A stretch of 64,000 nt of DNA from Closterium sp. Naga37s-1 (lineage: Eukaryota; Streptophyta; Zygnematophyceae; Desmidiales; Closteriaceae): the NCBI GenBank assembly GCA_947471745.1, contig CANJKZ010000078.1, forward strand, positions 4,840,501 to 4,904,500, read 5' to 3'. The position numbers and the translations under genes were made by a program. The stretch's first letter is position 1. Each line of letters opens with the position of its first letter. Below are positions 1 to 9,800 of the stretch, piece after piece. Below the pieces are notes generated by a model. The model worked only from the letters and a program-made list of their open reading frames with translations. It made no database searches and was not told the DNA's origin.

Positions 1-39
1 TTCGCATTCCTCCCTCCCCCTTACGTCTCTCCCCTGCAG

Positions 40-1533
40 CATCGGCAGCTTTGGCATGTATTCGTTCGAGATGGAGATGCACCAAATGCTGCGCACCATG
101 CCCTACACCTTCGACCCTTTCCTCCCCCCTGCAAAGCGCAACATCATGGCCTCCCTCCCCTTCCTCCACTTCATCGAAATCGGCCTCTCCGGAACCGCTT
201 CCCTCCCCGTTTACCGCACGAAATTCCCCGAGAAGAAGTTTGCGACGCTGCCCGAAATGATGGGGCAGTTCGGGCATAATTACGTGGACGTTTTCAAGAT
301 TGACTGCGAGGGGTGTGAGGTTGAGTGGATCAAGGACCTTGGCAAGCTGTATAACAACACAGGGAAGAGGCTGGCTGTGCATGGGGGGAAGCTTCCTTTC
401 GGGCAGATCCTCATCGAATTCCACAAGTAAGGGGTATTTCTAGTGAAATATATAATTCACCCGTTTTTGCAGCGGTGCTCCCTTTCTGCCTCTGTTCTCT
501 TTCAGTTTGCATGCTTCCATGCTTTCTCTCGTATTCTCTCGTCTCATCTGTGTTTGCAAGGGTAATTGCAGTGGCCGTAACCACCTCCCCTTCCACGTTC
601 TCTGCCCCCTGCCTCGTTATTGTCTGTTTCCTTCCCATTTACAGCATGGACAAGAGCATCAACACTCTCACAATGGTCTACACGCTCGAGAACCTCGGGT
701 ATCGCATGTTTAGTATTGAGTACAACCACCGCTGCGCCGTATGCTGTGAGATGAGCTTCATCCACGAAAGCCTTGTGCGCCCAGATAGCGCCACCGATTG
801 CCGCCCGTTCCTGGCCCCCCCGCTAGAGGACAAGCTGGAAGTGGAGGTGGTGACTGAGGGAGGTGGTGCTGCTGGTGATGGTGATGGTGCTGCTGATGGT
901 GATGATGCTGCTGCTGATGGTGATGGTGCTGCTGCTAATAGTGATAGTAGTGGTGATGGTGCTGGTGATGTTGATGGTGCTGCTGGTACTGCTGAAAGCA
1001 CTGGTGGTGCTGTGGATGGTGTTGAAGCTTCTGGCACTGATGGTGCTACAGATGATGCTACTGATGCTGATGGTTCCGCTGCTGCTGCTTCTGCTTCTTC
1101 TGCTGCTTCTGATGATGATTCTGTCGCTGAAGCTAAGGAATCTAAGGAGGCCGAGCCTGCAGGTGATTCTGATGAGGTGCCTGGGAACAAGGAGGCTGTT
1201 GATGAGACAGAAAAGGAGAAGGTGGGAGAGGATACTGAAGAAGAGGAGACAGCGAGTGAGAAGACAGGTGGAAACAGGAAGGTGAAGTTTGGAGGGGAGG
1301 GCAAGGAGGAGGGGAGCAGCAAGGGGAGCAGCAAGGGGAGCAGCAAGGGGAGCAGCAAGGGGAGCAGCAAGGGGAGCAGCAAGGGGAGCAGCAAGGGGAT
1401 TAGCAAGGTGACCAGCAAGGGGAGCGTGAAGGGAAGCACCAAGGAAAAAAGTACCAAGGTGGGGAAGAAAATCAAGAAGGCGAAGAGCAGCAAAACGAGC
1501 AAGAAGGAAATCAAGGAGGAGGAAGAGGAGTGA
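40..1533 (+). CDS. Methyltransf_22 / METTL24-like methyltransferase, 3' part of gene (two exons, 5' partial)
   Basis: Two exons are visible: 40-426, after an intron ending in a pyrimidine tract and CAG at 37-39, and 645-1533, with an intron at 427-644 (donor GTAAGG, acceptor TTTACAG). The phase matches across the junction, and the gene starts before the window. The first exon carries the SAM-methyltransferase core: IGSFG at its start, then VDVFKIDCEGCE (the DxEG-type acidic strand) and LPFGQILIEFH. The second exon continues with LENLGYRMFSIEYNHRC and CCEMSFIH, as in the Methyltransf_22 family (METTL24-like, often extracellular or Golgi). From about 835 the protein turns low-complexity: an Ala/Gly/Asp tract, an acidic Glu/Lys segment, a GSSK repeat and a Lys-rich end, with stop TGA at 1531-1533. 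The substrate is unknown. The family call is from remembered motifs; the tail is not part of the family fold. Confidence 0.75.
851..1130 (+). repeat. GGT/GCT/GAT trinucleotide-rich tract inside the methyltransferase gene
   Basis: Imperfect short-period repeat of GGTGCTGATGGTGCT-like units, coding for an Ala/Gly/Asp-rich acidic stretch in the last exon. Typical of slippage-prone coding sequence; its length probably varies between strains. Confidence 0.75.
1312..1400 (+). repeat. 12-bp tandem repeat coding GSSK
   Basis: About seven copies of GGGAGCAGCAAG in frame, giving Gly-Ser-Ser-Lys repeats, then two decayed copies. It sits between the acidic part and the Lys-rich end of the methyltransferase tail. 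Confidence 0.9.
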
Positions 1534-1833
1534 CCGATTATCTTTGGGAATAGTGAGTGGGCCATGGAAGTAATGTTGGTGGGGTTGGGAAAGAGCCTTT
1601 TAGGGCAACTTAGTGGAGGGTAACCATATGAGCATTTATACAAGAACATGGGTTGAGCATATGAAGGAGTGCGTACAGATTCATGTTGTTGCGAGTTAGC
1701 CTTCCATGAACTATCTATAGGTGTCAGTTGAGAATTCTTCATGATAAACTTCGTTATAGACTTTAAAGGGGAATTCTGTTTTTGAACATAAACCGGTTGT
1801 ACAAATGGGAAACGATTGGGCTAAAAAAGCATT
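1534..1833. other. intergenic, 3' flank of methyltransferase gene
   Basis: Ordinary-composition DNA after the stop codon, presumably 3' UTR and spacer. I see no gene, repeat or clear polyadenylation signal. Confidence 0.5.
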
Positions 1834-2012
1834 GTCAGCAGAAATGCAACCAGGTCACAGTCCGTTCCCAAGACAGGGATTGCGAGATGAATCAAAGACA
1901 CCTTTTGCGAACAATCGAACTTGTCAGCGAACTTCTCGTCAGGCATTTCGCACTGCCCCTCCCATAATTCATTCCACCGAGCCGCAAATGCCGCACTTGG
2001 AGGTTGAGCAAT
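1834..2012 (+). other. duplicated upstream region of the RLLSD-type gene, copy 1
   Basis: This stretch aligns imperfectly with 46328-46500. Shared blocks include AACCAGGTCACA, a TTGCGA.CAATCGA segment, CGAA.TT..GTCA..CA.TTCGCAC and CCATAATTCA. The second occurrence lies upstream of copy 2 of the secreted-protein gene, so this is read as the 5' flank of copy 1, now cut off from its first exon (37873) by the gypsy insertion that starts at 2013. Confidence 0.6.
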
Positions 2013-2256
2013 TGTAAGGAAAATTCCTTTTCCTTGCTTCGCGTCCCTGCTCAGCACGTACACCACTATTCCCGCCAACAACTCTCAACAGTGCACCGTG
2101 GTACCACTTGCGACACTCGCCTCGACCATTGTTCCCCCCACTGTTCACAACGCGACCCAACCTCACGGTTCCGTTGGTAACCCGCGCTTCGGACCTCCGC
2201 CTCGACAATCCCCAGGCTCGGCGCTAGGCCCGTAGCGCACTCCATTTTCACACATT

Positions 2257-2399
2257 TGTCAGAATGTGATGTTTGTGTAGCCTGCAGTGGGGTACTCTAT
2301 AGCGAGTACAGCCCGAATTAGGGTTTGCTATATGTACTGAACTGCATGCTAGTGAAAACCCCTCTTTCCTGTTTCTGATTCTTGCCTAGCATTTCAACA
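2257..2399 (+). repeat. 5' LTR of the short non-autonomous element
   Basis: Begins TGTCAGAATGTG and ends CATTTCAACA; paired with 3613-3755. Confidence 0.92.
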
Positions 2400-2629
2400 T
2401 GCTATCAGAGCAGGTCGACCCTCCTGGGTCGATCCTGTGGGTGGGTCCCACCCGATGCTTTCGCTGCTCTACTGCTTGTAGCGCGCCCCGGGCGCGTGCT
2501 GTTTCCTGCCTGCCGCGCGCTCCGGGCGCGCAGCGATTTTTTCTTCCCGCCGCGCGCCTCGGGGCGCGCGGCGGTTTTCTGCCCCGTCGAACCGTTGCGT
2601 CGCCCCCCGTCGCCCGACGCGGCCCGCGC

Positions 2630-2885
2630 GACCTGCGCCAGGCCCGCGCGCGGCCCGTACGGGCTGCGCCAGGCCCGCGTGCGACCCGTACGGGCTGCGC
2701 CAGGCCCGCGCGCGGCCCGTACAGCCCGCGCGCGGCCGGTACGGGCTGCGCCAGGCCCGCGCGCGGCCCGTACGGCCTGCGCCAGACCAGCGCGCGGCCC
2801 GTACGGGCTGCGACAGGCCCGTGCGCGGCTCGGGCAGCCCGCGCGCGGTTCGTACGGGCTGCACCAGGCCCGTGAGCGGCCCGTA
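2630..2885 (+). repeat. GC-rich ~31-bp tandem repeats in the short element
   Basis: Repeats built on CCCGTACGGGCTGCGCCAGG with CGCGCGCGG spacers. CCCGTACGGG is itself a palindrome. Long reading frames across it on both strands are composition artefacts, not genes. Confidence 0.8.
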
Positions 2886-3210
2886 CTGTCTCCCCCCTTG
2901 CCGCACGCCGTCCCCCGAGCTCCTGACTGCGCCCCACCCCCGCTGCTGCCTGCGTTCCTGTGTTAGGGTTTGGGGGTGGAGAGTATGGGGGTGCCGTGTG
3001 TGGGAGCCGTCCCTTTCTACTCCTCCTCCTCCGTCTCCCACTGCTGCAGCTGCCGCTGAGGGGGGTGGATGTGTTGGAGCCGTCGGAGTCGTTCGAGGGG
3101 GGTGGCGTGTGAGCAGTGCTAGAGGTGCAGCAGGGAGTGTGTGAACGGGGTGTGGGACAGTTGGGGAAGATTGACCGGAGGTAGCCGACTTGTCGTTCGC
3201 AGCGCCTGAA

Positions 3211-3440
3211 GTCCAGAGAGCCACGACCCCCTGTAGCCTGAGTAGTCCGGGGCTCTGCGCCCGGTAGCCACAGTGTGAGCACTCCTGGTAGTCCAGAGAG
3301 CCACGACCCCCTGTGGCCTGAGTAGTCCGGGGCTCTGTGCCCGGTAGCCACAGTGTGTGCACTCCTGGGAGCACAGTGAGTCAGCTGCGCCTGTCGCCGT
3401 GTAGTCCGGGTTTAGCCTGGTAGCGACAATGCTGCGCACT
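3211..3440 (+). repeat. 80-bp tandem repeat in the short element
   Basis: Two nearly identical 80-bp units start at 3211 and 3291 (GTCCAGAGAGCCACGACC), followed by a third, decayed copy. Confidence 0.85.
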
Positions 3441-3612
3441 CCTGCTGCCTGTGTGTCTGCAGCTTCAGCCGTCGCCTCCCATCTTCTCGCCCTCACAGTT
3501 TCTCCTCCTCCTCACTTGCCCTCTGTGACTGCCTCTAGCTTTGCTTATACTTGTGAACTACTGCTTTGCCTGCTTGTTGTTTTGATTGTACCCCACTTTG
3601 ACTATGGGGGTG

Positions 3613-3755
3613 TGTCAGAATGTGATGTTTGTGTAGCCTGCAGTGGGGTACTCTATAGCGAATACAGCCCGAATTAGGGTTTGCTATACGTACTGAACTG
3701 CATGCTAGTGAAAACCCCTCTTTCCTGTTTCTGATTCTTGCCTAGCATTTCAACA
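3613..3755 (+). repeat. 3' LTR of the short non-autonomous element
   Basis: TGTCAG...CAACA, preceded by the polypurine tract and followed by target duplication ACATT. Confidence 0.92.
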
Positions 3756-3888
3756 ACATTACCGTTACCACTCTAGCTTCACTATATATTATTCGCTCAT
3801 GCCTTCGCTCGATGTACTGTTTTGCTTCGATAGTGCAATTCTCGCTCGCTCGCTCAATTGTAACACTTGGTATTCAGAGCCTACAATA

Positions 3889-4442
3889 CCGTATAAACCC
3901 GGATAGAAGCGCAGGTGCGCTTATAATAAAACAATGTTTTTTAGGGGGGTGCGCTTCTAATCGAGTCATGTTTATAAGCGCATGCGCTTGTAATAGGAAG
4001 AAAAATAAAATCACTTTTAAACATACCAAATTGAAGCCCCCAATAAGGCGAATTCAACCGACCATGCAACACGTGGGATTGTGCATGGTTTCCAGACAAA
4101 AACAGCAGCGGTTCGGTTTCCCACCGCAGAGTTTTGTCTAGAACCACCATCGTGACAGCAGTGACGGGGATGTTGCCGTGCGGCCCAATCACAGTCGCAT
4201 GCATTGCGTGGCATGCGCATTTCTTCCGAACCCTCTCGAAGGGTGGGGAATATTCCCTGCCAGCGCAGCGTTTATGCTGCCACGCAGGGTCCTCTACGGG
4301 GGTAGGCGGGGGTTTCCCGCCTGTCATTGACGAGGACCCCGAGGCGCCAACCTTACGGGGTCCCCTTCGTTGCCCATTTGTGCACCCTCGTTCTCATTAT
4401 TTTCATTCAGATTCCAGTGTAGGCCGCCTGGCTGGCGAAGCC
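3889..4442 (+). other. left terminal region and 5' leader of the DNA transposon
   Basis: Terminal inverted repeat, subterminal GCGCTT repeats and palindrome up to about 3995, then transposase 5' untranslated DNA up to the ATG at 4443. No promoter element is certain. Confidence 0.6.
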
Positions 4443-4761
4443 ATGGCGGAATTCAGCACGACGCACTTCCTCTTCAAGAAAAAACCAGCTCGCCCATGGC
4501 GACTTACCGACGACAGGTGGTATACCCGTGAGCCAGCAGCGCCTCCAGTGCCACCTGAACCCCGTGCGCCCCCTGCTCCTCCTGCTCCTCCTGCACCTCC
4601 TGCTCCTTCTGCTCCTCCCGCACCTCCCGCTCCTCCAAATCCGCCTGATATCGGTGCCACTGCTCACCAACGGCCCGTGCTCCAGCTGTATTTACCAGCC
4701 ATTTTCGACGAGTGGCTGTCTGAACCGGACACACCCAAGGTCCCTGATGTGTTCATCCAGG

Positions 4762-4923
4762 TGTCAAACATATGTGCTTAGTTATATCTAGGCTTAGTTC
4801 ATGTGTTTACATTTGTCTAGGCTATAGTGGGTTTAGCCTTAAGGGGGTACAGAATTCTCTCGACATTCTACTTGTACCCTTCCTTGTTTCCTAGTCGATC
4901 ATTCTCACCTAAGGATTCTAACA
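4762..4923 (+). repeat. Copia-A 5' LTR
   Basis: 162 bp, TGTCAAACATATG to GATTCTAACA. It carries the AGGCTATAGTGGG and GGGGGTACA core shared by the other short copia LTRs of this window. Confidence 0.85.
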
Positions 4924-4984
4924 TGGTATTAAGAGCAACTAAGTCTTAGGACCTAGTCTCAATGGGCCCACCACCTACTGCACT

Positions 4985-5600
4985 ACCCGTACCTAGCCTG
5001 TCGACTTTGTCGCCCGCGCCCGGCCCGTACCTAGCCCGTCGCCCGGCCCGTACCTAGCTCGTCGCCTCGGCCCCGCTGGCCCCGTCGACTTTGTCGCCCG
5101 CGCCCGGCCCGTACGTAACCCGTCGCCTCGGCCCCGCTGGCCCCGCCGTCTTCGTCGCCCGCGCCCGGCCCGTACCTAGCCCTTCGCCAGGCCCGTACGT
5201 AGCCCGTCGCCTCGGCCCCGCTGGCCCCGCCGTCTTCGTCGCCCGCGCCCGGCCCGTACCTAGCTTGTCGCCCGGCTCGTACCTAGCCCGTTGCCCGGCC
5301 CGTACGTAGCCCGTCACCTCGGCCCCACTGGCCCCGTCAACTTCGTCGCCCGCGCCAGGCCCGCACCTAGCCCGTCGCCCGGCCAGTACCTAGCCCGTCG
5401 CCTCGGCCCATCTGGCCCCGCCAACTTCGACGCCCGCGCCCGGCAAGTACCTAGCCCGTCGCCCGGCCCGTACCTAGCCCGCGCCCGGCCTCGTCTCCTG
5501 CCTGCGCCCGGCCCGTACCTAGCCCGTCGCCCGGCCTGTACCTAGCCCGTCGCTCGGCCCGTACCTAGCCTCGTGCCCGGCCCTGTACCTGCCCAGCGCC
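4985..5600 (+). repeat. Copia-A leader repeat block 1 (CCCGTACCTAGCCCGTCG units)
   Basis: Degenerate tandem repeats of GCCCGTACCTAGCCCGTCGC with spacers CTCGGCCCCGCTGGCCCCG. Untranslated leader; frames across it are composition artefacts. Confidence 0.85.
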
Positions 5601-6885
5601 CGGCCCTGTACCTGTTTGGCCCCTCGGCCCCCTTGGCCCCTCGGCCTTCTAGGCCCCTTGTTTGGCCCCTCGGCCCCCTAGGCCCTTCGGCCCCCCCTAA
5701 GGCCCCCCTCAGGCCCCTTGTTTGGCCCCGCGGCCCCTAGGCCCCTCGGCCCCACCTCAGAGCCTGGCGCCCGGCCCCCCGGCCCCTACTTTGGCCCCTC
5801 GGCCCCCCTAGGCCCCTTGTTTGGCCCCTCGGCCCCCTAGGCCCCTCGGCCCCCCTAAGGCCCCCCCGGCCCCTAATTTGGCCCCGCGGCCCCTAGGCCC
5901 CTCGGCCCCACATCAGAGCCTGGCGCCCGGCCCCCCCGGGCCCCTACTTTGGCCCCTCGGCCCCCTAGGCCCCCCGGCCCCTACTTTGGCCCCTCGGCCC
6001 CCAAGGCCCCTTGTTTGGCCCCTCGGCCCCCTAGGCCCCTCGGCCCCCCTAAGGCCCCCCAGGCCCCTTGTTTGGCCCCGCGGCCCCTAGGCCCCTCGGC
6101 CCCACCTCAGAGCCTGGCGCCCGGCCCCCCCCGGCCCCTACTTTGGCCCCTCGGCCCCCTAGGCCCCTTGTTTGGCCCCTCGGCCCCCTAGGCCCCTCGG
6201 CCCCCCTAAGGCCCCCCCCCCCGGCCCCGTGTTTGGCCCCGCGGCCCCTAGGCCCCTCGGCCCCACCTCAGAGCCTGGCGCCCGGCCCCCCCCCCCCGGC
6301 CCCTACTTTGGCCCCTCGGCCCTCTAGGCCCCTTGTTTGGCCCCTCGGCCCCCTAGGCCCCTCGGCCCCCCCTAAGGCCCCCCAGGCCCCTTGTTTGGCC
6401 CCGCGGCCCCTAGGCCCCTCGGCCCCACCTCAGAGCCTGGCGCCCGCCCCCCCCCCCCGGCCCCTACTTTGGCCCCTCGGCCCCCTAGGCCCCCCCGGCC
6501 CCTACTTTGGCCCCTCGGCCCCCAAGGCCCCTTGTTTGGCCCCTCGGCCCCCTAGGCCCCTCGGCCCCCCTAAGGCCCCCCAGGCCCCTTGTTTGGCCCC
6601 GCGGCCCCTAGGCCCCTCGGCCCCACCTCAGAGCCTGGCGCCCGGCCCCCCGGCCCCTACTTTGGCCCCTCGGCCCCCTAGGCCCCTTGTTTGGCCCCTC
6701 GGCCCCCTAGGCCCCTCGGCCCCCCTAAGGCCCCCCCGGCCACGTGTTTGGCCCCGCGGCCCCTAGGCCCCTCGGCCCCTCCTCAGAGACCGGCACCCGG
6801 CCCCCCCCGGCCCCTTGTTTGGCCCCTCGGCCCCCTACGTCCCTCGGCCCCCTGTTTGGCCCCGCGGCCCCCCAGGCTCCTCTGC
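5601..6885 (+). repeat. Copia-A leader repeat block 2, higher-order ~155-198-bp units
   Basis: Short CTCGGCCCCCTAGGCCCC / TTGTTTGGCCC units arranged in a larger repeat marked by CTCAGAGCCTGGCGCCCGG. Seven markers end at about 5760, 5916, 6110, 6271, 6433, 6631 and 6786, giving 155 to 198-bp spacing. The block ends just before the gag ATG at 6890. Confidence 0.85.
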
Positions 6886-6889
6886 CCCT

Positions 6890-9800
6890 ATGGCGTTGCT
6901 TCGGGTTCTCCCGTTCGACCCGGAGGGCAGACCTGTAGCATTTGACACGTGGCACGACGATCTGCAACTGTACCTACTGAGCGACAGTCGGGACAGTGTC
7001 TCGCTGTTTGACCTCGTGTCCGGTGCCGCTCCAGCCCCTCCCGCCTCAGCTGACGTTTCGACTCGTTCCCAGTGGCTCTCTCGTGATGCTACTGCCCGCT
7101 TGGCCATTCGCAACCACCTGCCCGCAACAGAATGTGCTCACTTTGGCGAGCACAGGACAGCACAGGCCTTGTACGACGCTGTCGTTGCTCGCTACTCCTC
7201 CCCTGCCACTGCTGCTCTTGGCAGACTGCTACTGCCCTACCTGTTCCCTGAGCTGTCGGCTTTTGCCACAGTAGCGGACCTGGTTACCCACCTGTGCACT
7301 AGCGACGCCCGCTACCGCGCTGCCGTTCCTGCTGAGTTCCTTCCCACGAACCAGCCCCCCATGTTCATCACCCTCTACTTCATAGTCACTCGCCTCCCTG
7401 ACTCCCTTCGCTCTGTCAGGGACCACTTCCTCACCCTCAACCCCACTTCCCTCACTGTTGACCTCCTCGAGCAGCATCTCCTCGCAGCTGAGACTAGTGC
7501 AGTTGCTGTGGGTGCTGCTCGTGGCACCCCGCGCTCACCCTTCTTTGAGGGGTGCTCCCCCTCCCCCCTTTCCTCCTCCTTCGCCTCTGCTGCTGCTGCA
7601 GACGTCTCTGTTCCTGAGGACGTCGGTGCTGCTTCGACTAGTACGAAGCGCCGCAACAGCAAGGGCAAGGGTGGCCGGGGTAGTGGAGGAGGCAGCGGTG
7701 GTGGTGGAGGTGGCAGTGGGCGTGGTAGTGGGGGCAGCGGTAGAGGAGGCGGAGGCGGTGGAGGTGGTGGCCGCGGTGGAGGCAGCGGAGGGGGTGGCGG
7801 CAGTGGAGGCGGTGGGACCAGTGGTAGTCGGTCTGGACCTCAGCTTGGAGGCCCTGGTGGCGGTCGGGGCCAGCAGCAGCAGCGTCGGAGCGAGACTCAG
7901 ACGCCTCAGCAGCTCCGTGAGTGGTTGGTTCAGCGTGGGGCGGGCGAGGGTAGTGAGACTTGCCCGTATGTCATTCGCACGGGTCCCCGTGCGGGCAACA
8001 CATGCGGGCGGTTTCACACTGAGCGCCGCTGCTTTTCCCGCCTTGACGACGCCTGGCGCACTGAGTTTGGTGATGACGTCGAGCGCCCTCGCTGGGCGGA
8101 GTTGTTTAGGTCGGGAGTTGCCATCTTTGACCTAGACTTTGATGTTATTATCTCTGCCATGTATGCTTTGTCTTTTAGTGCTGAGGGTGACTGTTACTGG
8201 TGTGTGCCGCCTGACCCAGGTATAGCGGCTGCTGCTCTAGGTGCTAGTGCGTCTGGTACTCCCCCTGGTACTGCGCCTGCTGAGGCCCTGCACACCTTCA
8301 TGTTAGACTCAGGTGCCTCGCGCTGTTTCTTTCGTGACAGCACCACTCTCACTCCTCTTCCTGCACCTGTTCCGGTCAGACTGGCTGATCCCTCTGGGGG
8401 CCCGGTCATTGCCAGTTCCTCCACTGTCCTCCCGTGTCCGGCGGTTCCGCCCGGCTCTCTGTCAGGTCTTCACCTCCCCTCGTTCTCTACGAACTTGGTG
8501 AGTACCGCTGCCCTTCAGGATGCGATGGTCACTACCACCACTCCTGGGGGTCAGCGTGTGTCGATCTGCACATGCACGCGGACGGGGCGTCACCTGGCTA
8601 CGTTCACTCATCGGCCAGGGTCGAGTCTGTACACACTGGCTACCGAGCCTCCTCAGGTCGCTGCGTCTGCTCAGGTGTCCGCGTCAGGTCAGGTAGCCGC
8701 CGCTTGCTCGTGTCGCCTCCTGTCGCACCAGAATCTTCTTTGGCACCACCGCCAGGGTCACCCCTCTCTGCCACGCCTTCGTGGCATGCACTCCCGACTC
8801 CTTGTCTCTGGTCTCCCCAGGTCTCTGCCTCCCCTGCCGCCCTCGCCTGCCCCGCCCTGTCTTCCTTGCGTCGAGGGGCGGCAGCGCGCCGCTCCTCACT
8901 CCTCCTCGTTTCCCCCGACGACTGCTCCCCTGCAGACCCTCCACATGGACGTGTGGGGCCCAGCCCGCGTTAGTGGACAGGGCCGCGAGCGCTACTTTCT
9001 GCTGGTAGTTGACGACTACACGCAGTCTTCCCCTTGCGCAGCAAGGGTGAAGTCTCTGCTGTCTTGATCCCTTGGATCCGCACAGTCCGTCTCCAGCTGC
9101 GTGCGCGTTTCGGCCAGGACCTTCCTGTCCTGCGTCTGCACTCTGACAGAGGTGGTGAGTTCTCCTCCGACCTCTTGTGGGACTTTTGTCGTGGGGAGGG
9201 CATCACCCAGTCGTTCACGCTTCCGGACTCCCCTCAGCAAAATGGGATTGCTGAGCGCCGCATTGGCTTAGTCATGGAGGTCGCTCGTACCTCCATGATT
9301 CATGCGGCCGCTCCCCATTTTCTGTGGCCGTTTGCGGTCCGGTACGCTGCGCATCAGCTCAACCTTTGGCCCCGTGTCTCCTTGCCGGAGACCTCGCCCA
9401 CACTGCGTTGGACGGGGAAGGTTGGCGATGCGTCGGTGTTCCGGGTCTGGGGTTCTCGTACCTTTGTTCGCGATACGTCCGCGGACAAGCTCTCCGCCCG
9501 CGCTATTCCCTGCGTCTTCCTTGGCTTTGTCCCTGATGCGCCTGGTTGGCCGTTTTACCACCCCGCCTCGCGCCGTGTCCTCCCTTCTCAGGACGTCACG
9601 TTCGACGAGTCGGTTCCCTTCTACCGTCTCTCCCCCTACCGCTCTGCCCCTTCCCCGCCCCCGCCGCTTTTTCTTGCTCCCGGTCCGCCTCCGGTAGACC
9701 CCCTCCCGCCCCAGGGTCCTGCTCCCTCGGGAGTGTCTCAGGTAGACCCTCTCCCTGTCCAGGTAGCTGTCGTCTCAGGTGCTGCTCCAGGTGCTGCGTC

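Larger units (their letters stand above)
2257..3755 (+). mobile_element. short non-autonomous LTR element (TRIM/LARD-like) related to the copia family
   Basis: Two 143-bp LTRs (2257-2399, 3613-3755) flank a 1.2-kb interior with no gag or pol. A 5-bp target duplication ACATT lies at 2252-2256 and 3756-3760, and removing the element restores the LTR sequence seen at 37795-37810. A near-perfect initiator-Met primer site (TGCTATCAGAGC) starts at 2400; a polypurine tract ACTATGGGGG lies just before the right LTR. LTR, primer and tract designs match the copia copies here, so it was probably moved by their proteins. The interior has a GC-rich repeat block (2630-2885) and an 80-bp tandem repeat (3211-3440). 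It looks structurally whole; the two LTRs differ at about 2 positions. Confidence 0.9.
2013..3865 (+). repeat. Gypsy-1 5' LTR, interrupted at 2257-3755
   Basis: Starts TGTAAGGA and ends TAACA; it is followed by the primer site TGGTATTCAGAGC (3868-3880), close to the initiator-Met tRNA complement. The parts 2013-2256 and 3761-3852 match the 3' LTR at 37568-37852. The 5 bases before it are GCAAT. Confidence 0.85.

Noticed and set aside
1312-1400. CRISPR-like array
   Set aside because: 12-bp units without spacers, in a coding exon of a eukaryotic gene.
678-1742. Minus-strand 354-residue frame opposite the methyltransferase gene
   Set aside because: Mirror of the trinucleotide and 12-bp repeats; the plus-strand exon has family motifs and matching splice phases.
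2382-3374. Overlapping long frames on both strands in the short LTR element
   Set aside because: GC-rich repeats leave few stops in any frame; no recognisable domain and codon patterns follow the repeat unit.
5091-6945. Long plus-strand reading frames rich in Pro/Ala/Arg across the copia-A leader
   Set aside because: They follow a GC-rich tandem repeat, several frames are open at once, and they lie between primer site and gag start; composition artefact.
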